Of a stretch of 35,628 nucleotides of DNA, positions 14,733 to 23,144 are shown piece by piece. How positions within the stretch are numbered: position 1 is the first letter of the stretch; the number at the start of each line of letters is the position of its first letter. A program made the translations under genes and the position numbers. Under the pieces are notes generated by a model. The model was not told the origin of the DNA, searched no databases, and saw only the letters and a list, made by a program, of their open reading frames with translations. The DNA comes from Acidobacteria bacterium 13_2_20CM_2_57_6 (GTDB lineage: Bacteria > Acidobacteriota > Terriglobia > Acidiferrales > UBA7541): the NCBI GenBank assembly GCA_001917435.1, contig MNEA01000072.1, forward strand, positions 1-35,628, given 5' to 3'.

Positions 14733-15743
14733 TCACTTCCAGGGAAGGGAAGAAAGGTCCACGTTTCCGCCGGAGAAGATGACGCCGAGTTTTGGCGCGG
14801 TGCCGTCGGGGCGCTTCGGCAGATTCAAGGATGCTACAACTCCGGGCCTCAGCAGCGGCGCAATGGCCACGGCGCTTGATGGCTCGATGATGATTTTCAT
14901 GCGCTCCCAGACCAAGCGGGCTGCGGAAATGATCTCCTCCTCGCTGACCAGGAGGATGCGGTCTACATGCTGGCGAAGGATCGCGAAAGTTCGCGGCGCC
15001 AGCGAGGCGCGCAAGCCGTCGGCGATAGTGTCGCTGGAGTCTTGCGATTGCAAAGTGCCGGTGGTGAGCGAACGGTAGGCATCATCCGCGCGTTCGGGCT
15101 CGCAACCAAACACGCGCAGGTCGGCGCGAATCCCTTTGGCACCGAGACACGTGCCGCTGAGCAATCCACCGCCGCTGACCGGCGCGAACACCGCGTGCAG
15201 GTCGCCAACCTCTTCGAGCAGCTCTTTCGCGGCTGTAGCCTGCCCGGCGATGATGCGGTCGTCGTCGTAGGGATGGACAAGGTGCGCGCCGGTTTCTGCC
15301 TGGACGCGGTCGCAAGTGGTCTTCCGCGCCGTCACCGTCGGCTCGCAGAAAACAACTTTTCCACCGTAGCCCTCGATGGCTTTGGCTTTCACAGCGGGCG
15401 CATTTCTGGGCATGACGATCCAGGCTGGAACTCCGCGCCATGTGGCGGCGCAAGCCACGGCAGCGCCATGATTGCCGCTTGATTGCGTCACGATGCCCCG
15501 GGCCGCTTCTTGCTCGCTCAACGAGAGGATCGCATTCGACGCCCCCCGAATCTTGAAGGAGCCGGTCTTTTGGAGGTTTTCGCACTTGAAGAAGAGTTGA
15601 GCTCCGGTCATGGCGTTCAAGGACGTGGACGTCACGACCGGCGTGCGGTGGATTCGCGAGGCGATGCGCGCGTGGGCCGCCAGGATGGCCTCCCAACTGG
15701 GCGGCTGGTAGTTGGTGGTTTCGACGGAGAAAGCTGTGCTCAT
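14733..15743 (-). CDS. PLP-dependent serine racemase / threonine dehydratase family enzyme
   Basis: 336 residues from ATG 15743 (an in-frame TTG at 15776 would add 11). Fold-type II PLP motifs: SFKIRGA with the Schiff-base Lys (K64), QSSGNHG (88-93, cofactor-phosphate and catalytic Ser region), SGGGLLSG (~190-197) and GVIFSGGNVDL near the end. The SSGNHG form, instead of the SAGNHAQG of biosynthetic/catabolic threonine dehydratases, and the CEPERADD segment (E215, A219, D221) resemble serine racemase and its divalent-metal site. There is no C-terminal ACT domain. The likely reactions are L/D-serine interconversion and/or elimination of serine, threonine or 3-hydroxyaspartate to the keto acid; which predominates needs assay. 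It is a stand-alone gene. Confidence 0.88.
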   Translation of the reverse strand: MSTAFSVETTNYQPPSWEAILAAHARIASRIHRTPVVTSTSLNAMTGAQLFFKCENLQKTGSFKIRGASNAILSLSEQEAARGIVTQSSGNHGAAVACAATWRGVPAWIVMPRNAPAVKAKAIEGYGGKVVFCEPTVTARKTTCDRVQAETGAHLVHPYDDDRIIAGQATAAKELLEEVGDLHAVFAPVSGGGLLSGTCLGAKGIRADLRVFGCEPERADDAYRSLTTGTLQSQDSSDTIADGLRASLAPRTFAILRQHVDRILLVSEEEIISAARLVWERMKIIIEPSSAVAIAPLLRPGVVASLNLPKRPDGTAPKLGVIFSGGNVDLSSLPWK

Positions 15744-15917
15744 AAGGTTCCAGTTGGGCTCAAAAAAGCCAGCCAATTTTTAAGGGTTTAGCGCGTTCTT
15801 TGCCCAGGATAAAGAGGCATTATGGCATGCTCATGCTTATTGCGTCCGCGTTGCGATGGAAGGCGGCAGTACCCGCTGGCTGGTACTGGTACGCATTGGC
15901 CATAGAAAGTTTGATAC

Positions 15918-15945
15918 TTGACCGTGCGACTGGCTCTGTTACGCT
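15918..15945 (+). promoter_or_regulatory. Possible sigma-70 promoter for the third PilZ gene
   Basis: TTGACC (15918-15923), a 16-base spacer and TACGCT (15940-15945). The start would be near 15952, giving a ~60-base leader to ATG 16012. The -10 match is weak. Confidence 0.3.
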
Positions 15946-16011
15946 GGAAGCACCCTCCACCAAGTTCGCGAGAGTCCGCGCTTTACCTTCCTCGCGCGGG
16001 GGGAGGACAAA

Positions 16012-16359
16012 ATGAAAGTAACCGAACGTCGGCAACTGGCCCGCCTCAACCTTCGGACGCCCCTGCGTTTCCGAGCCCTCGGCGTAGCTTCGGACAAGAC
16101 CGAACACTTTACTGAGGCCCTGAACGTTTCGCGCGGAGGCTTCTTCTTCGCGTCATCGGCACCCCTGCAAGTGGGGATGCCTATTGAGGCGACGCTGCGT
16201 ATGCCCGCCGAAGTGACCGGAAATTCCGCCCAGGAGATGCGCTGCACCGCGCGCGTCGTGCATGTCCGCAACGAGCCTTACGGCGATGGCCGCATTGGCT
16301 TCGGGGCCGAAATCGAGAAATTCCAGGCTGTTCCGCCCAAAGACCGTTGGGCAAGCTGA
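16012..16359 (+). CDS. PilZ-domain protein 3 (putative c-di-GMP receptor)
   Basis: 115 residues. The purine-rich GGGGGAGGAC ends four bases before the ATG, a strong ribosome-binding site. ERRQLARLNLRTPLRF (~5-20) gives an RRxxxR-like arm, ALNVSRGGFFF (~36-46) the N-x-S-x-x-G turn (Asp replaced by Asn, which is common), and GRIGFGAEIEKF (~92-103) the closing strand with the conserved G-x-G-x. This is a better match to canonical PilZ than the two PilZ genes near 5 kb, and the one most likely to bind c-di-GMP. It contains no other domain. It is convergent with the propeller gene and has no obvious operon partner. Confidence 0.82.
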   Translation: MKVTERRQLARLNLRTPLRFRALGVASDKTEHFTEALNVSRGGFFFASSAPLQVGMPIEATLRMPAEVTGNSAQEMRCTARVVHVRNEPYGDGRIGFGAEIEKFQAVPPKDRWAS

Positions 16360-16459
16360 AGTAAATTTCGGCACGCCGTTTTCAGTCGGCAATCCAAACC
16401 AGAGGAAAAATTTTTGCTTGAGGTGCTTGCGCGCCGGCTATGCGGTTGCGGGCCCGAGG

Positions 16460-18718
16460 CTATGGCTTCGCGGCCGGAACGGTGAATGTGGTTTTCGCAC
16501 TGCCGACATTTTCGAATCGGTCGTAGGCACGCACCGCAACTGTATGTTCTCCGGGTGCCAAGGGTGGCAAGACGAGGCGGTATTCCTCGACAAGCGCATC
16601 GCTGATTCCGCCAGTCGGTGCGATAAGTATCCATTCGCCACCATCGATGCTGTATTGGGCGCGTTCGATGCTGCTCGTGTCGTCACGCACGGTAAAGGAA
16701 ACGGTAACTCCTCGACTGGAGAAATTCTTCCGAGGGTTGTCAATGTATGGCATGGCGAGTGAAGCCATCACAGGTTCAATCACAGGCGGAGTGTTGTCCA
16801 CTTCGAAGCGTTCGCTTTCGCGTTCTGCCTTGAGTGCCAAGGCGGGGGGATTGGACGGCGCGTCGCTTGCCACAATCTTCAAATAGTACGCACCATCTGG
16901 CAGGGCAGTTGTGTCCCATGAGTAGAACTTCTGCTCTAAATTGTCCTTCAATAATTTCCACTCGCGTTCATTTTCTCCCCGAAAGTAAACAGAGTAGCGT
17001 AACTCGTCGTCGTTGTCGTCGTGCGCGGTCCATACGACGGACTGATAACCCTTTTGCATGATGCCTTGCGGCGGTTGTTCGAAGCGCGGCGGGGTGCTGC
17101 TTTGCGTGACCACCACCCCAGAAACATTTGGCGATGGCGGCATCTTCAGTGTCACAGGCGCCGGTTGCCCTGACGAGATGCCGGCCTGGCTTTGCGCCCG
17201 GACTCCGGTTTCTTGCAGGGCGATTCCATCTATTACCGGCGCGACGTTGCGTGGCAAGTACGCGAGGCTAACCCAATCAATGCCGTCGCCGGGGCGGCCA
17301 TCGTGAATGACCGCCTTCCATTGCACAAACCGCGCCGGCGGCGCTTCCATCGCACTGCCCGATTTCGTGTAAGGGCCGAACCAGCGGGACCACTCGCGGC
17401 CGGGATCTTCCGTGTTTCCCGAACGCACGAAAAATTCCAGGCGCGGGTCGTTCGATGGAGTTGAAGATTTTGCCGCGCCAGACGATGGCGGGCTCCACCA
17501 CTCGATGCGCCCCCAATGCGAGAAGAGCTGCGCGTCAAAGGAGCGCGATTCGAAGGTACCTTCGGCTTCGTACTCCGGGCCGACCGAATAGACCTTTCCT
17601 GGGTTCGCGGTACACAGAAAAACTTTGCCCGAGGAATTGCGCGCGATACCCGTGATTTGCGCGGACCCGGACTTCGCGAGATGGGCGAAAACGCCGTGTC
17701 CATCAATGGCCAGGAGAGCGCCATTGTTACCTGTCCCTGCCAGCAGGCGGCCATCGGAAGCGAGCCCGAGAGAGTAAACGACATCTTCGCGCGAAGTCCA
17801 AAGCTCTTCCGGCGCGCCTTCGTTGCTGATGCGGTAGATGCTGGTGGACACGATAGGAGGAAATGGAACGAAGGGTTGCTGGGGTTGGGCTTGCCCGGGA
17901 TTCACGACGGGGCCAGTGGTGAACGTTGTGGTGCCTTGCGGCGTGGAAATGACCGTGGTGGGAGCCTGCCCGGTACGCTGCTTCTCACCAATGGCCGAAA
18001 CGTAGATCGTTCCATCCGGGGCCGCGATCAGAGAAGTAATTTCGCGCCTGGAGGTTTCGTAGAGAACGAAGCCTTCGGCTTTCGCTGCGGCAGAATCCTT
18101 GGAATCCCTGGAATCCCTGGCGGAGGTTTTTGAGGAACTCCGGGACATGCGCAGGATGCGGCCGCTGGGTTCCGTGCCGGCGACGAGATTTCCATTGGAA
18201 TCGAATGCCAGAACGCGAATGTGGGCTTCGTCGCTGGAGTAGAAAAGTTCACCTTTGCCGTCAGGGGCGACGGCGAAGACCTGACCCTTGTCACCGGTGG
18301 CGACATAGAGAGTTCCGTCGGGTGAAAAGGAGAGGTCCCAGATGTATTTTGTTTTGGGATCGAAGAAAACGGACTTCTCGCCGGAAGCTGAGACTCTATA
18401 AACTTTGCCGTCGGGAGAAGTCCCGACAAAGAGAACGCCCCTGGAGTCAAAGGCCATCGCTTGCGCAGAAAGGTCCGTGGAATCGAAAACCACGGTGGGT
18501 TTGCCGGGCGAATCGAAGCGAAATACTTTCGCAGGCGAACCACCGGCCGCGTACAGCGTGCCTTTGGGATCGATCCGGATGGACCAAAGATAGGAAGCAT
18601 CCGCGTCGGCGAGCAAACTGAATTTGGGAGCGAGTTCGAGGCGGCCATCGCTGCGCACTGCTACGCCATGCGCGGTGCCTTTGAGGAATTCATCGTAAGC
18701 GGACTGGCGCCTGGGCAT
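16460..18718 (-). CDS. Beta-propeller (WD40/NHL-like) protein with C-terminal Ig-like domains
   Basis: 752 residues from ATG 18718, eight bases after the S55 gene stop. A GTG at 18730 overlapping that stop as GTGA is an alternative, and the longer open frame to 18898 lies wholly inside the S55 gene. The first ~400 residues contain repeated propeller blades with a YLWSIRIDPKGTLYAAGG, MAFDSRGVLFVGTSPDGKVY, LSFSPDGTLYVATGDKGQVF pattern. Later parts include a segment with PRLEFFVRSGNTEDPG..EWS..FGPY (~450-480) and two beta-sandwich segments (APVIDGIALQ and NTPPVIEP onward). No signal peptide is apparent at any start, although homologous-looking propellers are usually exported. It forms a tight operon with the S55 protein and probably acts with it; the role is unknown. 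Confidence 0.82.
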   Translation of the reverse strand: MPRRQSAYDEFLKGTAHGVAVRSDGRLELAPKFSLLADADASYLWSIRIDPKGTLYAAGGSPAKVFRFDSPGKPTVVFDSTDLSAQAMAFDSRGVLFVGTSPDGKVYRVSASGEKSVFFDPKTKYIWDLSFSPDGTLYVATGDKGQVFAVAPDGKGELFYSSDEAHIRVLAFDSNGNLVAGTEPSGRILRMSRSSSKTSARDSRDSKDSAAAKAEGFVLYETSRREITSLIAAPDGTIYVSAIGEKQRTGQAPTTVISTPQGTTTFTTGPVVNPGQAQPQQPFVPFPPIVSTSIYRISNEGAPEELWTSREDVVYSLGLASDGRLLAGTGNNGALLAIDGHGVFAHLAKSGSAQITGIARNSSGKVFLCTANPGKVYSVGPEYEAEGTFESRSFDAQLFSHWGRIEWWSPPSSGAAKSSTPSNDPRLEFFVRSGNTEDPGREWSRWFGPYTKSGSAMEAPPARFVQWKAVIHDGRPGDGIDWVSLAYLPRNVAPVIDGIALQETGVRAQSQAGISSGQPAPVTLKMPPSPNVSGVVVTQSSTPPRFEQPPQGIMQKGYQSVVWTAHDDNDDELRYSVYFRGENEREWKLLKDNLEQKFYSWDTTALPDGAYYLKIVASDAPSNPPALALKAERESERFEVDNTPPVIEPVMASLAMPYIDNPRKNFSSRGVTVSFTVRDDTSSIERAQYSIDGGEWILIAPTGGISDALVEEYRLVLPPLAPGEHTVAVRAYDRFENVGSAKTTFTVPAAKP

Positions 18719-18726
18719 TGTGGTGA

Positions 18727-20538
18727 TCACCGGACTTGCAGATTCAGAGAGATGACGCCGGAGACGGGGCCTCCGAGAGGGATGGAAGCTTCGCTGTCCA
18801 ACGATTCGCGCAACACCTGGACGCTGCCGGGAGTGGGGCGGCCGTCGAGGATATTGATCTGCGAGAGCGGAACGTTCGGCAGTTCCTTGTCGTCCCAAAG
18901 AAGCGTGGGAGCCGGTACGAAGAGACCGACGTAAAGACGGTCGTTCCGGCGCTCGCGATTCAAGAGGGCGATGAGTTGATCGAGGCCCGTAGGGCCGCTA
19001 CCGGCGCCGGCAAAGGCGAAGCCGCGCGAGGCACGATTCAAAAGATCAGCGTCGCAGACCAGGATACGCAAGGTGGTGCCGCGCGCAACTTGTTCCGGGA
19101 CGCGAACGGTGGTTTCTTCCACACGGGCGGCGCCACGATAAGGCCGCAGCAGGACGCGAACGCGAAGAGTCTCACAGGGAGCGGCCTCGCCTTTTTCCAG
19201 CCACGCGCTTTCAATGGCGAAAGATTTTCTGCCCGGGACGCTTTCTACGCGGAGCACGATGCGGGCCACCTTGGCGGGTTCGAAGGTGTTGAGAAACAAG
19301 CGGGTAAAAACATTTTGCATCGTCAGAGCGATGGGCAAACCATCGGGGGAGAGAGAGTCGCCCGGAGCGAAGGTGTTTTCAATTTGAACCGCGGCATGCC
19401 CTTGCAGGCGGATCTCGCCGGAAAGATGCAGGGTGGTGCCTTCGCCGTACAGGGAATTTTGTGTGAGCCCGCTGAACGTGGTGAGGGCCACAAGAAGCGG
19501 CGTGAGCTTCGGGTGATTGACAAGCTCGAAATGGAGCGATTTTTGCTTGGCAGGCTCGGCGCCAGAGACTAGCAGGGTCAAATCCAACGGAATCATTGCG
19601 GGAGGCGCACCAAGCTTGCCGGTGACGGCCGTGAGGTGATCGCCGGTGATCGTGCCGATGGATCCTCCCACATTGACGATTTTCGTGGAAGCGAGATCGG
19701 AAGAGAGCGTCGTGACCACCCGGCTGCGGGCCATGGGGATCTGAATGTCGCCGAGACTCAAGAACGGATGGCCACAGAGATAAACGCGGTCGGCTTGCAC
19801 CGCTGTGACCGTGCATGCGGAATTGATGGAAGCATCGCCTTGAACCAGAACCATGCCCGCCATGTCTCCGGCAACGAGCCGGCCATCATCCGGGCGCGGA
19901 GACGCCGTGCCGCCTTGCGCCGCAACAAAGCCGTAGCCCTGCAGTTGGTTCGCGAACTGTTGCAACGCGGCAGGCTGAAATCCGGAGAAAACGAGCGGCG
20001 TTTCAATCGGCTCGAGTGCAGAGCCTGAAGGCAGACCAGTCCGCGTGGAGGCTTCGCTGGGGAGCCCGAGTTGCTGGGTCGCGCCCTGTGGTGCGGTAGC
20101 TTGGGAAGGCGGATTCAGCACGTCCTGAATGGGGGTAACGCCGGCGATAGGCTCTTTTGTGAAGATTCCCAGCTTCAGCGACAACGCGCCCGCGAGTTTG
20201 CCATCAAGATAGACGGGGCTGCCGCTCATTCCCGCGACTACACCAGTGTGTTCGACCTTCGGCCCCTTCAACTGTACGAGGATGATGGATTGTTTGGGCC
20301 CGAGAAAATTTTCAAGAACGCCGATAACCTCAAGGTTGAACTTTTCCACCTGATCGCCGGCAAAAATTGTGTACGCGTATCCCTGCATGCCTGCCCGTAC
20401 CTGGCTGAGGGGAAGAATTTCGTTCGATTCCTGGGCGAGGGCGACGCCAGACCCCGGGCAAAGTGCCGCCGAGAACGCCAGGAGCGCGAGGAACAGCAGG
20501 CAAGGAGACTTGGATAGATGCGACCGGGCCGTATGCAT
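18727..20538 (-). CDS. SpoIVB-type peptidase S55 family protein, exported
   Basis: 603 residues from ATG 20538, which starts a good signal peptide (cleavage near GVALAQ, ~36). Downstream are a short beta domain (LSQVRAGMQGYAYTIFAGD) and the serine-protease-like signature VVAGMSGSPVYLDGKLAGAL (~100-119), followed by KEPIAGVTPI. Near residue ~254 is a GHPFLSLGDIQIPMARS block with a conserved His. These blocks occur in proteins usually annotated SpoIVB peptidase S55. In SpoIVB the catalytic His comes before the Ser, whereas here the GMSGSP block comes first. The C-terminal half is beta-rich, without a named domain. A promoter at 20548-20576 would start transcription almost at the ATG. The propeller gene follows and is probably co-transcribed. 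Confidence 0.8.
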   Translation of the reverse strand: MHTARSHLSKSPCLLFLALLAFSAALCPGSGVALAQESNEILPLSQVRAGMQGYAYTIFAGDQVEKFNLEVIGVLENFLGPKQSIILVQLKGPKVEHTGVVAGMSGSPVYLDGKLAGALSLKLGIFTKEPIAGVTPIQDVLNPPSQATAPQGATQQLGLPSEASTRTGLPSGSALEPIETPLVFSGFQPAALQQFANQLQGYGFVAAQGGTASPRPDDGRLVAGDMAGMVLVQGDASINSACTVTAVQADRVYLCGHPFLSLGDIQIPMARSRVVTTLSSDLASTKIVNVGGSIGTITGDHLTAVTGKLGAPPAMIPLDLTLLVSGAEPAKQKSLHFELVNHPKLTPLLVALTTFSGLTQNSLYGEGTTLHLSGEIRLQGHAAVQIENTFAPGDSLSPDGLPIALTMQNVFTRLFLNTFEPAKVARIVLRVESVPGRKSFAIESAWLEKGEAAPCETLRVRVLLRPYRGAARVEETTVRVPEQVARGTTLRILVCDADLLNRASRGFAFAGAGSGPTGLDQLIALLNRERRNDRLYVGLFVPAPTLLWDDKELPNVPLSQINILDGRPTPGSVQVLRESLDSEASIPLGGPVSGVISLNLQVR

Positions 20539-20547
20539 GAATCGGTA

Positions 20548-20576
20548 ATGATACGCGGCAGAGTACCGGGAAGCAA
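20548..20576 (-). promoter_or_regulatory. Promoter for the S55-propeller operon, apparently leaderless
   Basis: On the minus strand TTGCTT (20576-20571), a 17-base spacer and TATCAT (20553-20548). The expected start, near 20541, is only about three bases from ATG 20538, and no Shine-Dalgarno precedes that ATG. Confidence 0.4.
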
Positions 20577-20785
20577 TCGAACCACTGACGCGCAAGAAAT
20601 AGGAAGACTTGGCTAGACGTACTGGGGCCATTGTGCGAGAAATCCATTCCGTTGTATGTTACAAGCCGGCTGAAGTTTTCGGGACAGTATGCCTTGCATG
20701 CGCAACCCGGCCCACCTGCAGGCGTACCCTACATCGGGTGTAACGAAGTCCGAGTGGGGAAACCACTACAGGAGAGAGCCTTCCT

Positions 20786-22237
20786 ATGAAAGCCCTCGCT
20801 GCCTTTTGGCTGCGGTTTCTTATGCTTGCTATGTTCGTGACGATCGCTGGATTCGCGTTCGTGCGTGGGCAGTCTCCGAGCATTAAAGTTGTGAACCTGA
20901 TTCCTGCGAGCCTCAGCGGGGAGACCAATCAAGATAGTGAACCCTTCCTGGCGGTTCAGACTGTTAATCCCCAGATTATGGTAGCTTCGGCGTTCACTCC
21001 CAATCCGTTTTCTGCAAGCGGCAACGCCCCGGTTTACGTTTCCGAGGATGGCGGTGTCACCTGGGTGCTAAGCGCCATCACTCCGGTGCAGCGCATGACT
21101 TGCGACATCACACACGCCATGCCCACGGGTGAAAATCATCCTCGCGGCGACCTACACGCCGGTACTCTGGCTTGCGCCGCATCCATCACGCTCGACGAGT
21201 CCGAATCGAACGATGTTTCTTCCAGCGCAGTTATGAACGTGCAGTCCACCCGTGGCAACGTGGATCAGCCTTTCGTGCGAGCTTTGGGTATCTCCAACAG
21301 CGACCATATCTACGTGGGTCTTAACGATTTCAATCAACCCAATGGCCACACGGCAACTGTGGATGTGTCCGTAGATGGCGGCGCGACTTATAAATCTATT
21401 CCCATCGAAATGCGAAAGACGGCGGGGCAAGATGGTCCATCCGTTCGCCCGGCCGTCGCTGCCGACAATACCGTTTACGCAGCCTTCTTTGGCTGGCGAA
21501 AATTTAACGGCACCGTCGCGACCAGCGATGTAGTCGTTGTCCGTGACGACACAGGAGGAACAGCTCCCAATCCTTTCCAGGCGTTGAAGGATCCATCGGA
21601 CAAATTGCCGGGGCGGATTGTGGTTAAGCGCGTTTCGATCCCATGGTCCAATGCGCCGACCCTGGGGCAGGAGCGCATCGGTTCTACGCTTTCGATAGCC
21701 GTCGACCCGAATAACAGTTCCACGGTGTACGTCGGTTGGGCGGACCACGGGAGCAAAGGCGACATTTATACGCTGCACGTGCGGCGCTCCACGGACCGAG
21801 GCGTGACGTGGTCCAAAGCCGACCTGCCTCACACGACGATCAGGAACGCCACCAACATCGCGCTCGCGGTGGCCAACAATGGCACGGTTGGCGCCCTTTA
21901 CCAGCAACTTTCTGGCAGCCGCTGGGTTACACATGTGGTGCAGTCGCGGGATGCTTTCGCGACCGTTCAGGACGTGATACTCGCGAATGTTCCGGCGAAC
22001 ACGCCTACGCAGCAATTCTTGCCCTATCTGGGGGACTACGACTACCTGCTGGCGGTCGGAACTGAGTTCCGCGGCGTTTTTTGCGCCAACAACACGCCGG
22101 ACCTTGCCAATTTCCCCCAAGGAGTGACGTACCAGCGAGCCGCGGACTTCAGCACGAAGACACTCACGGACGGCTCCGGCAATCCCGTGGCGATTTCCAT
22201 TGATCCATTTTATTTCAGCGTTCCGGTGAAGCCGTGA
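20786..22237 (+). CDS. Exported Asp-box (BNR/sialidase-fold) protein
   Basis: 483 residues with a signal peptide (MKALAAFWLRFLMLAMF, cleavage near VRGQ, ~29). AGGAGAG lies about ten bases before the ATG. Three Asp-boxes are visible: VSEDGGVTW (~85), VSVDGGATY (~198) and STDRGVTW (~338), plus blades such as AVDPNNSSTVYVGWAD. The fold is a six-bladed sialidase-type propeller. The Arg triad, Tyr/Glu and Asp acid of true sialidases cannot be located, so catalytic activity is not claimed. It is smaller than, and differently built from, the giant Asp-box protein at 5.8-10.4 kb. The downstream gene begins close to its stop, suggesting a shared transcript and perhaps a shared surface role. Confidence 0.8.
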   Translation: MKALAAFWLRFLMLAMFVTIAGFAFVRGQSPSIKVVNLIPASLSGETNQDSEPFLAVQTVNPQIMVASAFTPNPFSASGNAPVYVSEDGGVTWVLSAITPVQRMTCDITHAMPTGENHPRGDLHAGTLACAASITLDESESNDVSSSAVMNVQSTRGNVDQPFVRALGISNSDHIYVGLNDFNQPNGHTATVDVSVDGGATYKSIPIEMRKTAGQDGPSVRPAVAADNTVYAAFFGWRKFNGTVATSDVVVVRDDTGGTAPNPFQALKDPSDKLPGRIVVKRVSIPWSNAPTLGQERIGSTLSIAVDPNNSSTVYVGWADHGSKGDIYTLHVRRSTDRGVTWSKADLPHTTIRNATNIALAVANNGTVGALYQQLSGSRWVTHVVQSRDAFATVQDVILANVPANTPTQQFLPYLGDYDYLLAVGTEFRGVFCANNTPDLANFPQGVTYQRAADFSTKTLTDGSGNPVAISIDPFYFSVPVKP

Positions 22238-22275
22238 AACGCATTCGCACCATGGCGCGAAAGAAGGAGATGCGC

Positions 22276-23130
22276 ATGAACACTTTGAAATTTTTCCTTG
22301 CAGGAATTCTGGGCGTGAACTTATTGGGTGTTGCGGCGGCGCTGCCGCAGGCTACGGGCAATCAGGCGGCGCTCGCCAGACAATCGAGCATCGTGTTTGC
22401 CGGTACGGTCAGCCAGCTGGGAGCCACGTCTTTTGTCGGCGTTCCGAAATCAGCTCAAACGATTGTCGTGCGTGTTGACAGTGTACTGAAAAAGCCTTCG
22501 GCAGTTTCACTGAAGAAGGGCGATAACGTCACCGTGGAGGTAAAAGACCCCTCGGCCTTTCACGATGGGACACAAGCGACATTCTATGCGGACGGCTGGA
22601 TTTTTGGCGCGGGAGTCGCCGTCAAGGAGCTGGGCCACGAATTCAGGCCCAGCGGTGGTGAAACTCCTAAGCCCGCCGGCGTTGATGAAAAAGCACACCA
22701 GCAAGCTCAAGAGCAAATCGGCGATCAGGAACTGCGAGACCGGTTGAACACGGCAGACTTCGTCGTCATCGGGCGCGTCATGGACGTTCGTCGCTGGAAT
22801 GCGCCCAAGTCAGCCACTACTCGCATCTCCGAACACGATCCGGACTGGCACGAAGCCGTTGTCGAGGTCCAGTCCGTCCTTAAGGGCGGGCAAGTCAAAG
22901 GGAATAAGGTCATCGTCCGGTTTCCAGGGCGCAATGATGTGGCCTGGGTACACTCACCGAAGTTCGCAAAGAATCAGCAAGGCATCTTCTGCCTGAATAG
23001 AGATCAGGCCTCCGGCGTGCCCACTGCGATGGTGGGAGGACGCCAGGTAACCGTATACACTTGCCTGGGACATGGCGATTCGCTTCCGATGTCGGACGTG
23101 CCACGCGTCCGCTCTCTGCTTAAGAACTAA
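22276..23130 (+). CDS. Exported protein of unknown function with two repeated beta-barrel-like halves
   Basis: 284 residues from ATG 22276, which has AAGGAGA close upstream and opens a signal peptide (NTLKFFLAGILGVNLLG, cleavage near AAALPQ). An in-frame GTG at 22234 overlaps the stop of the Asp-box gene as GTGA and would add 14 basic residues, also plausible as an n-region. Two halves resemble each other: SSIVFAGTVSQLG...IVVRVDSVLKKP...KGDNVTVEV (~38-100) and ADFVVIGRVMDVR...AVVEVQSVLKGG...KGNKVIVRF (~165-225). This pattern (a-x-V-x-G-x-V, then V-x-V-x-x-V-L-K-G, then G-x-x-V-x-V) recurs in secreted OB/netrin-like beta barrels, but I cannot name the family. The gene is convergent with the barrel gene, 14 bases away. 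Confidence 0.7.
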   Translation: MNTLKFFLAGILGVNLLGVAAALPQATGNQAALARQSSIVFAGTVSQLGATSFVGVPKSAQTIVVRVDSVLKKPSAVSLKKGDNVTVEVKDPSAFHDGTQATFYADGWIFGAGVAVKELGHEFRPSGGETPKPAGVDEKAHQQAQEQIGDQELRDRLNTADFVVIGRVMDVRRWNAPKSATTRISEHDPDWHEAVVEVQSVLKGGQVKGNKVIVRFPGRNDVAWVHSPKFAKNQQGIFCLNRDQASGVPTAMVGGRQVTVYTCLGHGDSLPMSDVPRVRSLLKN

Positions 23131-23144
23131 GATCACAGACAGAA

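Noticed and set aside
18719..18898. N-terminal extension of the propeller gene
   Set aside because: It overlaps the S55 coding end and its translation is Arg/Ser-rich without family features; the start is placed at 18718 or, at most, 18730.
20689..20785. Riboswitch upstream of the Asp-box gene at 20786
   Set aside because: Only short dyads (for example AGTGG/CCACT) are present and no known aptamer consensus could be matched.
21152..22120. Minus-strand open frame of about 322 codons over the Asp-box protein
   Set aside because: The plus strand has Asp-boxes and a signal peptide; this frame is a GC-driven shadow.
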